Source: Gammaproteobacteria bacterium (GTDB taxonomy: Bacteria > Pseudomonadota > Gammaproteobacteria > Thiohalorhabdales > Thiohalorhabdaceae). From it: a DNA stretch of 18,430 nt. Positions 1-7,104 of this stretch are shown piece by piece. The position numbers and the translations under genes are program-made. The first letter of the stretch is position 1. Every line of letters begins with the position of its first letter. The notes beneath the pieces are model-generated. The model was not told the origin of the DNA, ran no database searches, and was given only the letters and a program-made list of their open reading frames with translations. The DNA is taken from positions 1 through 18,430 of the forward strand of contig JAHEOG010000209.1 of NCBI GenBank assembly GCA_018609925.1, read 5' to 3'.

Positions 1-1012
1 ACAGCAGGAAATAGGGCAGCAGGGAGGGCCAGGCCTCGTAGTCGGCGGTGACGAAGCCGGTGGTGGTACCGATGGAAACGCTCTGGAACAGGGCCTTGCG
101 GATTCCCTCCTCGATCCCCGAGTAGGTCTGGTGGGCCAAGAGGATCCCGGCCACCAGCAGCAGGGAGCCCACGTGTAGGGCGAGGTAGGTGCGGAACTCG
201 GGATCGCCGATGTAGGCCCGCAATCCCCCCCGGTTCAGGAAGGCGAAGTGCAGGGCGAAGTTGATCCCTCCAAGGAACATCACCCCCACCAGGATGTATT
301 CCACGGCCGGATTGCCGAAGTGGCCGATGGAGGCGTCGAAGGTGGAGAAGCCACCGGTGGCCACCGCCGAGAAGCTTTGCCCCACCGCCTCAAAGGCAGA
401 AAGCCCCGCGGCCCAGAGGGCGAGGGCTGCGGCCACGGTGAGGCCGAGGTAGATCATCCACAGGGCCCGGGCGGTCTCGCTAACCCGGGGAGTGAGCTTC
501 TGGTCCTTTACCGGTCCGGGAACCTCCGCCTTGTAGAGCTGCATCCCCCCGATCTGGAGGATGGGCAGGATGGCCACCGCCAGGATGATGATGCCCATGC
601 CACCGAGCCAGTGCATCTCCTGGCGCCAGAAGCGCACCGCCTGGGGCATCTCCCCCAGGCCGGAGAGGACCGTGGAGCCGGTGGTGGTCAGTCCGGACAT
701 GGACTCGAAGAAGGCATCGGTGAAGGTGGGCGCGACCCCGGACAGGAACAACGGCAAGGCCCCGAACAGGGCGAGGACCACCCAGAACAGGGTGACCAGC
801 AGGAAGCCGTCCCGGTGGCTTACATCCCGGCGGCCCCCCCGGCTGATCAGCCACAGGACACCCCCGCTGCCGAGAGTGAGCCCCAACGCTTCGACGAAGG
901 GCCAAAAAGCCCCATCGCCGTAGCCCCAGGCCAGCGCGATCGGGGGCAGCATGGTGGTCGAGAAGACCATCAGAAGCAGGCCGAGGATGTAACCGATGGT
1001 GCGCCAGTGCAT
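1..1012 (-). CDS. trkH: Trk potassium uptake protein TrkH (partial, N-terminal 337 residues)
   Basis: Potassium-translocating subunit of the Trk system in the inner membrane; it works with the NAD-binding regulator TrkA, encoded 42 bp upstream. The reading frame is open from an ATG at 1012 to the window edge, so the C-terminus is missing. The translation begins MHWRTIGYILGLLL, close to the known TrkH start (MHFRAI in E. coli). It contains pore-loop motifs typical of the SKT family: SGLTTTGST (about 107-114), SAVATGGFSTFDAS (215-228) and SIGTTTGF (313-320). The block LGGMGIIILAVAILPIL (136-152) and the following GGMQLYKAEVPGPVKD are also characteristic. Several hydrophobic helices are visible. 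GGAGG lies only 2-3 bases before the ATG, which is a short ribosome-binding spacing, but no in-frame upstream ATG or GTG is close by. Last visible gene of the leftward block. Confidence 0.96.
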   Translation of the reverse strand, partial: MHWRTIGYILGLLLMVFSTTMLPPIALAWGYGDGAFWPFVEALGLTLGSGGVLWLISRGGRRDVSHRDGFLLVTLFWVVLALFGALPLFLSGVAPTFTDAFFESMSGLTTTGSTVLSGLGEMPQAVRFWRQEMHWLGGMGIIILAVAILPILQIGGMQLYKAEVPGPVKDQKLTPRVSETARALWMIYLGLTVAAALALWAAGLSAFEAVGQSFSAVATGGFSTFDASIGHFGNPAVEYILVGVMFLGGINFALHFAFLNRGGLRAYIGDPEFRTYLALHVGSLLLVAGILLAHQTYSGIEEGIRKALFQSVSIGTTTGFVTADYEAWPSLLPYFLL

Positions 1013-1054
1013 GGCCTCCGCCAGTGCCCGCTCGGGGCGGCAGCATGTCAGGGG

Positions 1055-2431
1055 TCAGAAGAATTCCAGCCCCACCTGGAAGAGCTTTTCCACCTGGGGG
1101 ATGCGGCGCTTGTCCACCAAGAACAGGACCACGTGGTCCTCGGGCTCGATGACCACGTGGCGGTGGGCGACCAGGACCTGCTCTCCGCGGACGATGGCCC
1201 CGATGGTGACCCCTCGTGGCAGGCCGATCTCGTCCAGGCGCCTGCCGATCACCTTGGACGTGGCGGCGTCGCCGTGGGCGAGGACCTCGATGGCCTCCGC
1301 GGCCCCCCGGCGGAGGCTGTGCACCATGGCGACGTCGCCCCGACGGACATGGGCCAGGATGCGGCCGATGGTGGCCTGGTGAGGGGATACCGCCACATCG
1401 ATCCCCGTCTGCTGCACCAGGTCCACGTAGGCACCGCGATTGATGAGGGTGACCGCCCGCTGCAACCCCATCTGCTTGGCCAACATGGAGGAGAGAATGT
1501 TGGCCTCGTCGTCGTTGGTCACCGCCACGAACATGTCCATGGCGCCGATGTTCTCTTCACGCAGGAGCTCCTCGTCGGCGCCGTTGCCGTGCAGGACGAG
1601 GGCGTGCTTCAGGTCCCCGGCCACCTGGGCCGCCCGCTCGGCGTTGTTATCGATGAGCTTCACCTGGACCGCGCTCCGCTCCAGGGCCTGAGCCAGCGAG
1701 CTGCCAATCTTGCCACCGCCGACGATAACGATGCCCCGTACCGTTTCCTCCTTCCCCCGCAGGGAGGTCAGGACCCCACCGATATGCTCCCGCGCCGCGA
1801 TGAAGAAGACCTCATCCCCTTCCTCGATCACGGTGGGCCCCTCCGGGATGATGGCCTCACCACGGCGGTAGATGGCCGCAACTCGGGTGTCCACCTTGGG
1901 CATCTGGTGGCCCAGCTCCTGGAGCTGGTGGCCCACCAGGGGCCCGTCCCGATCGGCCCGGACCCCAACCAGGCGCACCCGGCCCTCCGCGAAGTCCACC
2001 ACTTGCAGGGCCCCGGGGTGCTGGATCAGCCGGTGGATGGACTCGGTCACCACCTGCTCCGGGCTGATGATATAGTCCACCGGGATCGCCTCCCGGTTGA
2101 ACAGCTCGGGGTGCGTCAGGTATTGGGGCGCTCGCAGCCGCGCCAGCTTGGTGGGGGTGTGGAACAGGGTCTCGGCCATATGCCACGCGACCATGTTCAC
2201 TTCGTCCACCCCCGTCACCGCGAGCACCATATCCGCCGCCCCCAGCCCGGCCCTCTCCAGGACATCCGGATAGGAGGCGTGGCCGCCCACCGTCTGGATG
2301 TCCAGGCGCTCTCCCAGCTGGCCGAGGCGCTCCTCGTCCCGGTCGACCACGGTGATGTCGTGGCCTTCCAGGGCCAGCTGCTCCGCGACGGGGGCACCCA
2401 CCTGGCCGGCGCCCAAAATGGCGATCTTCAC
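1055..2431 (-). CDS. trkA: Trk potassium transporter regulatory protein TrkA
   Basis: Peripheral cytoplasmic NAD(H)-binding subunit that gates TrkH. The protein has two RCK halves. The first opens with KIAILGAGQVG, a Rossmann GxGxxG loop, followed by the acidic strand end ITVVDRD. The second has IVIVGGGKIG near residue 230 and a following LIDNN. Each Rossmann fold is followed by a TrkA_C domain. The frame is open upstream to 2497. I chose the GTG at 2431 because it puts the glycine-rich loop at the N-terminus as in other TrkA proteins and gives 458 residues, the same length as E. coli TrkA. An ATG at codon 9 of the longer frame (2473) is the alternative. The stop lies 42 bp before trkH, so the two are probably co-transcribed. 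A hairpin lies about 50-75 bases upstream of the chosen start. Confidence 0.96.
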   Translation of the reverse strand: MKIAILGAGQVGAPVAEQLALEGHDITVVDRDEERLGQLGERLDIQTVGGHASYPDVLERAGLGAADMVLAVTGVDEVNMVAWHMAETLFHTPTKLARLRAPQYLTHPELFNREAIPVDYIISPEQVVTESIHRLIQHPGALQVVDFAEGRVRLVGVRADRDGPLVGHQLQELGHQMPKVDTRVAAIYRRGEAIIPEGPTVIEEGDEVFFIAAREHIGGVLTSLRGKEETVRGIVIVGGGKIGSSLAQALERSAVQVKLIDNNAERAAQVAGDLKHALVLHGNGADEELLREENIGAMDMFVAVTNDDEANILSSMLAKQMGLQRAVTLINRGAYVDLVQQTGIDVAVSPHQATIGRILAHVRRGDVAMVHSLRRGAAEAIEVLAHGDAATSKVIGRRLDEIGLPRGVTIGAIVRGEQVLVAHRHVVIEPEDHVVLFLVDKRRIPQVEKLFQVGLEFF

Positions 2432-2483
2432 GATGGCAACCCCGACGGCGGTGGCGGAAAGGGACGCAAGCATCGGAGGATAA

Positions 2484-2507
2484 CGTATCCCCGGCAAGGG
2501 GATAACG
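2484..2507. promoter_or_regulatory. Hairpin between the ybbO-like gene and trkA
   Basis: On the minus strand CGTTATCCCC, a five-base loop TTGCC, then GGGGATACG. The arms pair over nine positions with one bulged T. No T-run follows, so it does not look like an efficient intrinsic terminator. It could be a processing or partial-attenuation element that sets trkA dosage relative to the upstream genes. The structure is seen in the sequence; the role is inferred. Confidence 0.3.
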
Positions 2508-2516
2508 ACCCCGCCC

Positions 2517-3365
2517 TCAGCCGATTCGGCGCAGGACGGAATCCAGGGCGGAGGTGGGCAGGGCCCGCTTGAGCGTGGCCAGGAGATAGGTGGGCAGGGT
2601 CACGTAGTACCGGGGGCGGGGGCTGCGGGCCTCCAGCGCCTTCACTGTCTTGGCCAGGACCGCTTCGGGCCCCAGAGTGAAGGGGGCCTTTCCCTCGCTC
2701 TCCAGACGGGCGCCCAGCTCCTCCCGATAGGCATCGCGGTGGGCGCTGGCGGCGACATCGATATTCTCGCGGAAGGCCGTCAGCGCGTGCTCCCGGAACC
2801 GACTGGCGATCGGTCCGGGCTCGATCAGGATGGGTAGGACTCCGGTCCCGGCGAGCTCCAGGCGCAGGGTGTCGGTCAGGCCTTCCAAAGCAAACTTGGT
2901 CGCGTTGTAGGCCCCCCGATAGGGCAGAGCCACCAGGCCCAGAACCGAGCTCATGTTGATCACCCGTCCGCCGCCCTGGCGGCGGAAGGCCGGAAGCAGC
3001 CGCACCGTCAGGTCGTGGGTGCCGAGCAGATTGACCTCGAATTGGTGGCGCAGCACATCCCGGGACAGGTCCTCCACCGCCCCCGGCTGGCCGTAGGCCG
3101 CGTTGTTCACCAGGGCCTGCAGCCGGCCGCTGCTGCGCTCCGTCACCTCCCCGGCGCAGGCGGCCACCGAGTCCGGATCGGCCAGCTCCAGGGCCACGGG
3201 CTCCAGACCCTCTTTGCCCAGACGCTCGCCGTCCCGGGGATCCCGATAGGTGGCGAAGACCCGGTAGCCTCGGTCCCGCAAGCCCCGGGCGATGGCGGCA
3301 CCGATCCCGGAGGAGCAGCCGGTGACCAGCACCGCCGGGGGGAAGTCATGCGACGAGGCGGGCAT
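2517..3365 (-). CDS. ybbO: YbbO-like NADP-dependent short-chain dehydrogenase/reductase
   Basis: Classical SDR of 282 residues. Cofactor loop TGCSSGIG (15-22), the VNNAAYG stretch (86-92), catalytic Ser in INMSSVLG (about 139-140) and the YNATK catalytic pair Tyr153/Lys157 are all intact, followed by IEPGPIASRF. The C-terminal part (FTLGPEAVLAK, then RYYVTLPTYLLATLKRALP) resembles remembered E. coli YbbO, which reduces aldehydes with NADPH, beyond the generic fold. The N-terminus has no signal peptide, so the enzyme is expected in the cytoplasm, perhaps with a membrane-associating C-terminus. The ATG follows the stop of the MotB-like gene by 6 bp, so it is very probably in the same transcript as the channel genes. 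The physiological substrate cannot be read from the sequence. The symbol is by similarity and could be a paralogue. Confidence 0.85.
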   Translation of the reverse strand: MPASSHDFPPAVLVTGCSSGIGAAIARGLRDRGYRVFATYRDPRDGERLGKEGLEPVALELADPDSVAACAGEVTERSSGRLQALVNNAAYGQPGAVEDLSRDVLRHQFEVNLLGTHDLTVRLLPAFRRQGGGRVINMSSVLGLVALPYRGAYNATKFALEGLTDTLRLELAGTGVLPILIEPGPIASRFREHALTAFRENIDVAASAHRDAYREELGARLESEGKAPFTLGPEAVLAKTVKALEARSPRPRYYVTLPTYLLATLKRALPTSALDSVLRRIG

Positions 3366-3371
3366 TAAGGC

Positions 3372-4553
3372 TCAGTACTGGGTGATCTTGAGCTCGATGC
3401 GCCGGTTCTGGCGACGCTGCTCGGGGGTCTCGCCGGGCGTAATGGGGTGATTCTCGCCGTAGCCCGTGGCCGCCAAGCGCTTGGACCGGATGCCACGGTC
3501 GATCAGGAAGTGCACCACCGACAGCGCGCGGGCGGTGGAGAGCTCCCAGTTGGAGCGAAACTCCTCGGTCCGGATCGGCACGCGGTCGGTGTGGCCCTCG
3601 ACCATGATGACCATCCCGATGCCCTCCGGAATGGCGGCCTTGACCTCATCGTAGACCGACACAAAGCGCTGGAGCTGGTCCCGACCGCCTTCGGTCAGCT
3701 GGCCCCGTCCCGAGGGGAACAGGATCTCCGATTGGAAGACGAAGCGGTCCCCGCGGATCTTGATGTTGGGCTTGTCGGCGAAGACCTCCCGCAGACGGCC
3801 GAAGAACTCCGAGCGGTAGCGCTCCAGCTCCTCCACCCGACGCAGCAGCTCGGTCCGGATGCGGGCGGCCATGGTCTCGATCTGGCTCCGCTGCTGCTCG
3901 ACCCGCTCCTCCTTCTCCTCGACCTCCTCCCGTAGCTGTTCCACGCGGGCCTCCGCCAGCTCGGTGGACTCCTTCTGGAACTTGAGGGCGTCCCGAATCC
4001 GCTCCAGGCGCTGTTGGAGACGCTCCACGTAGTCCGCGAGGGCCTGCAGGTTCATGCGGGAGGCCTCGGCCTGGCCCCGGGCCTGGGCGAGCTCCTCCTC
4101 GGCCTCCTCCCGGGCGCGGCGCACCGCCGCCAGTTCCTCTTCCGTTTCCCGCCGTCGCTCCCGTGCCGTCGTCAGCTCTTCCTCCAGCTCCTTGCGGGTC
4201 TCCCGGGCCTGGGTCAGGCGGCGCTCCAGCTCCTGGCCCCGGCTCTCCAGCTCCGTGACCCGGCTTTGCAAGGCCTGACGACGCTCCTGGCTCTCCTCCA
4301 GACGGGCCTCCAGCTCCTTGCGACGCTCCTCCGCCGTGCCCAGGAGCTCGGCCAGTCGCTCCACCTGGCTCCGGAGGTTGCGGATTACCTCTTCCTGACC
4401 ACTGACCTGGCGGGAGAGCACTACCTCAAAGAGCAGGAACAGGATGAGCAGGAAGACCAGCGCCACGACCAATCCCGCCAGGGCATCGGTAAAACCCGGC
4501 CAGATGTTCGGCTGGGAGGCGGGGCCGCGCCTGCCCCTAGGCATCCCCGCCAT
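3372..4553 (-). CDS. MotB/OmpA-like stator protein with long coiled coil
   Basis: A 393-residue protein in three parts. An N-terminal SQPNIWPGFTDALAG motif leads into one hydrophobic helix (about 24-46) with Asp23 at its start, placed like the proton-binding Asp of MotB, ExbD and ZorB. Next comes a charged Glu/Arg-rich heptad region (about 52-245) predicted to be a long coiled coil. Last is an OmpA-like peptidoglycan-binding domain (about 270-390) with VEGHTD (318-323), NWELSTARA (335-343) and QNRRIEL. The expected topology is one helix in the inner membrane with the coiled coil and OmpA domain in the periplasm. The start is uncertain: the ATG at 4553 overlaps the upstream gene by 17 bp, while an ATG at 4544 gives an 8-bp overlap and better spacing to an AAGG. 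Either way it is translationally coupled to the MotA-like gene. Function unknown; not flagellar by context. Confidence 0.9.
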   Translation of the reverse strand: MAGMPRGRRGPASQPNIWPGFTDALAGLVVALVFLLILFLLFEVVLSRQVSGQEEVIRNLRSQVERLAELLGTAEERRKELEARLEESQERRQALQSRVTELESRGQELERRLTQARETRKELEEELTTARERRRETEEELAAVRRAREEAEEELAQARGQAEASRMNLQALADYVERLQQRLERIRDALKFQKESTELAEARVEQLREEVEEKEERVEQQRSQIETMAARIRTELLRRVEELERYRSEFFGRLREVFADKPNIKIRGDRFVFQSEILFPSGRGQLTEGGRDQLQRFVSVYDEVKAAIPEGIGMVIMVEGHTDRVPIRTEEFRSNWELSTARALSVVHFLIDRGIRSKRLAATGYGENHPITPGETPEQRRQNRRIELKITQY

Positions 4554-5592
4554 CCTTGTCGCGGGCGAGGACCCGAGCGAGGCGATCCAGGCTGTCCCGC
4601 ATGGAGCGGTTGCGCTGCTCCTCCAGGTGGTCGAGGCGATGCCCCAGCTCCTGGAGCTCGTGGCGGAGCTCCTCGCTCACCTTATCCATGCTGCGGCTCA
4701 CGGTGTCGGGCTCAGGCTGGCGGCTGAGCAGACGGTCCATCTGCTCGGTCAGGCTGTCCAGGCGCTGGCTGATGCCTTCCAGCAGGGCCGCGGTATAGGC
4801 GGGGCGGTCCTCGGCTTCCAGATCGAGATTCTCCGGGCGGCGCTGGGCGCGCCAGAAGGGAAGCAGCCCGGTGACAATGGTCTCCTCGATCCGGGTCTGG
4901 CCGTGGGCGACAGCCCGGCCCAGCTGGGTCTCGGTAAAGCCCAGGATCAGCGACGCCCCGAGCCCGAAGAGGCTGGTGGAGAAGGCCAGCGCCATGCCGC
5001 TGATGGGCCCGGCCATCTGCTCGCGAAGGGCGCTGACGAAGGCGGCCACGTTGGCGTGCTGGTCGCCGGAGAGGGTCCCGATGATCCCCTCGATCCCCTG
5101 GACCGTCTGCAGCAGGCCCCAGAAGGTGCCCAGCAGGCCGAGTACGATGAGGGTTCCTGCCAGATAGCGGGGCAGGGTCCGCCGACTCTCCCCGCGCTCT
5201 CCCAGGCTGTCCAGGAGATAGGGCAAGGTGGCGTGATGATGCCCCCGAATCACCACCTGATGCAGGGTCCGCATGAACTCGGTGAGGGGGCGGCGATCCT
5301 CGTAGAGGATCACCTCATTGGCCCGCTCCGGGGGCTCCATATTCTGGTCGACGTAGGCCAGATAGTTGTGCACCCGGTCCAGATACCGGTCTTCCCGGGC
5401 CAGCTGGATCAGCTGCCACAGGACATCCACCAGGCCCACCACCAGGAGACCGACAATGATCCCGTTCAAGGGGGGGTTGGCCAGGAAGATCCGCGCCAGA
5501 TCCGAGTAGAAGACCACCGCCCCCGCCAGGAGCACCAACAGGAAGACCACTGTACGCAGGAGATAGCGAATGCTTTGGCCGCTGTTATTCAT
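4537..5592 (-). CDS. MotA/TolQ/ExbB-family proton-channel-like protein
   Basis: A 351-residue membrane protein with four predicted helices: about 11-29, 42-61, 143-164 and 196-219. The last two carry family signatures: RYLAGTLIVLGLLGTFWGLL, and GPISGMALAFSTSLFGLGAS, which resembles the conserved MotA/TolQ helices that line the ion path. Between helices 2 and 3 lies a cytoplasmic domain of about 80 residues. The C-terminal tail (about 265-345) is Leu/Glu/Arg rich and probably coiled coil. It should pair with the MotB-like protein encoded immediately downstream to form a 5:2-type ion-driven complex; that stoichiometry is family knowledge, not seen here. An AGGGAA lies about 8 bases before the ATG. 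A promoter-like sequence precedes it. It is neither a flagellar MotA by context nor TolQ or ExbB, because no TolR, TolA or TonB gene is nearby. Confidence 0.9.
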   Translation of the reverse strand: MNNSGQSIRYLLRTVVFLLVLLAGAVVFYSDLARIFLANPPLNGIIVGLLVVGLVDVLWQLIQLAREDRYLDRVHNYLAYVDQNMEPPERANEVILYEDRRPLTEFMRTLHQVVIRGHHHATLPYLLDSLGERGESRRTLPRYLAGTLIVLGLLGTFWGLLQTVQGIEGIIGTLSGDQHANVAAFVSALREQMAGPISGMALAFSTSLFGLGASLILGFTETQLGRAVAHGQTRIEETIVTGLLPFWRAQRRPENLDLEAEDRPAYTAALLEGISQRLDSLTEQMDRLLSRQPEPDTVSRSMDKVSEELRHELQELGHRLDHLEEQRNRSMRDSLDRLARVLARDKDGGDA

Positions 5593-5624
5593 GCCGGTTC
5601 CCTATCGGGCGGGAGCGGGGTCCC

Positions 5625-5652
5625 ACTCTACCCAACAATCCCTTGATGGCAA
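5625..5652 (-). promoter_or_regulatory. Candidate sigma-70 promoter for the MotA-like/MotB-like/ybbO module
   Basis: On the minus strand TTGCCA (5652-5647; five of six to TTGACA) is separated by 16 bases from TAGAGT (5630-5625; four of six to TATAAT). It lies in the 87-bp gap between ntrX and the MotA-like gene and would give a leader of about 25 bases with an AGGGAA before the ATG. This gap is one of the larger ones within the leftward block. Seen by eye only; not tested. Confidence 0.35.
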
Positions 5653-5679
5653 TAGACACCCGCACGGGCCGGCCCTGCA

Positions 5680-7104
5680 TTAGCCCTTTCCTTCCTTTCC
5701 GGGCTTGAAATCGGCCGGATCGAGCCCGAGCTGTTTGAGCTTGCGGTAGAGGTGGGTCCGCTCGAGCCCCGTGGCGGCGGAGGTCCGGGTGATGTTGCCC
5801 CGGTTGTGGCGAAGGTGGTGGACGAAGTAGCGGCGCTCGAAGTCCTCGCGGGCCTCCCGCAGGGGGGAATCGTACAGGGCTTCCGCCACTGGGGCCCGCA
5901 CGGTGGGACCAAGGGCGGCGCGGGCCTCGGCGGTATCGATGGGATCGCCCTCGGACAGGATGAGCATCCTCTCCACGACGTTCTCCAGCTCCCGGACATT
6001 CCCCGGCCAGGCATGCTCCGCCAAAGCCCGGTAGGCGCCTTCGGTGAGGGTCCGGGGCCGGAAGCCCTGCCGGCGGCAATGCCGGTCCATGAGATGGGCT
6101 ACCAGGCGCGGGATGTCCTCAGCCCGCTCGCGCAGAGACGGAACCCAAAGGGGCAGGACATTCAGACGGTAATACAGGTCACTGCGGAAGACCCCCTCGC
6201 TCACCCGTTCGGCCAGGTCCCGGTTGGTGGCCGCCACCACCCGAACATCCACCCGGATCGGTCGGCTCCCGCCTACCCGCACGAAGCGCTGTTCCTCCAG
6301 GACCCGATTCAGCCGCGCCTGGACGGAGGACTGCATATCGGCCACCTCGTCCAGGAACAGGACCCCGCCATCGGCCTCCTCGAAGCGCCCCGGGCGCTGG
6401 TTACCCCGGCCCCGGCCTTCAATCCCGAATAGCTGCTCCTCCATGCCTTCCGGGGCAATAGCCGCCGAGCTGACCGGAACGAAAGGCCCACTGTGACCCG
6501 ATTGGAGATGCAGGGCCCGGGCGACCGCCTCCTTCCCCGAGCCTGGCTCGCCCAGGATCAGCACGGCCCCCTCGGACTCGGCGAGGCGCTCGATCTGCTC
6601 CCGCAGGTGGAGCATGGCCTCGCTGTCACCGACCAGCTCGGTCCCCGACTCGCCCAGCCGCAGGGCTTGGTTCTCCTGACGCAGCCGGGCGGCCTCGAGG
6701 GCGTTGCTCGCCGTCAGGAGGAGCTTGTCCAGGGACAGGGGCTTCTCCAGGTAGTCGTAGGCCCCGAGACGGGTGGCCTCCACCGCGGTCTCGATCGTGC
6801 TATGCCCGGACATCATGACCACGGGGAAGGGCAGACCCCCCTTACCAACCCAGTTCCGCAGGAGCTCCATGCCATCGGTGCCGGGCATCCAGATATCGAG
6901 AAGGACCAGATCCGGGGGGCGGTCCTGGACAAGCTCCTCGGCATCGCCCGCGTCGGCAGCCAACCGGACCTCGTAGCCTTCCTCGGCGAGGGTGTCCTCA
7001 AGAACGGTGCGGATGTCGATCTCGTCGTCCACCACCAGGATAACGGGGGCGGTGCCGCCATCCCCGGGAACCGGCTCCTCCTGGTCGGCCAGGGGCTCAA
7101 TCAT
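5680..7104 (-). CDS. ntrX: Response regulator NtrX (receiver, AAA+, Fis-type HTH)
   Basis: A 474-residue response regulator paired with NtrY. The receiver domain (about 20-130) has the acidic pair DDE, phosphoacceptor Asp70 in LLDIWMPG, and Lys121 in EKP. The AAA+ domain (about 155-395) has Walker A GEPGSGKE (185-192), Walker B GGVLFLDE, and WPGNVRELEN. A Fis-type helix-turn-helix (about 425-462) ends the protein, with GNITRTSAATGLERTHLYRKL. The GAFTGA sigma-54 contact loop is missing: after LFGIEG the sequence runs GRGNQRPGRFEEADGG and is about three residues shorter than in NtrC. The frame is open upstream to 7212. I chose the ATG at 7104 because it overlaps the ntrY stop by 8 bp (ATGATTGA) and places the receiver domain correctly. 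In studied bacteria NtrYX is linked to nitrogen, redox or envelope responses; the target here is unknown. Confidence 0.95.
   Translation of the reverse strand: MIEPLADQEEPVPGDGGTAPVILVVDDEIDIRTVLEDTLAEEGYEVRLAADAGDAEELVQDRPPDLVLLDIWMPGTDGMELLRNWVGKGGLPFPVVMMSGHSTIETAVEATRLGAYDYLEKPLSLDKLLLTASNALEAARLRQENQALRLGESGTELVGDSEAMLHLREQIERLAESEGAVLILGEPGSGKEAVARALHLQSGHSGPFVPVSSAAIAPEGMEEQLFGIEGRGRGNQRPGRFEEADGGVLFLDEVADMQSSVQARLNRVLEEQRFVRVGGSRPIRVDVRVVAATNRDLAERVSEGVFRSDLYYRLNVLPLWVPSLRERAEDIPRLVAHLMDRHCRRQGFRPRTLTEGAYRALAEHAWPGNVRELENVVERMLILSEGDPIDTAEARAALGPTVRAPVAEALYDSPLREAREDFERRYFVHHLRHNRGNITRTSAATGLERTHLYRKLKQLGLDPADFKPGKEGKG

Noticed and set aside
248..2572. 774-codon open frame on the plus strand
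   Set aside because: It lies antisense to trkH and trkA, both certain. The translation is Gly/His/Asp/Pro-rich without domains, as expected for a shadow frame in GC-rich DNA.
3372..5592. Zorya phage-defence system
   Set aside because: ZorC, ZorD or ZorE-type genes are absent and the coiled coil is in the MotB-like rather than the MotA-like protein; neighbours are housekeeping genes.
4444..5646. 400-codon plus-strand frame
   Set aside because: Antisense to the MotA-like gene, low-complexity composition and no motif.
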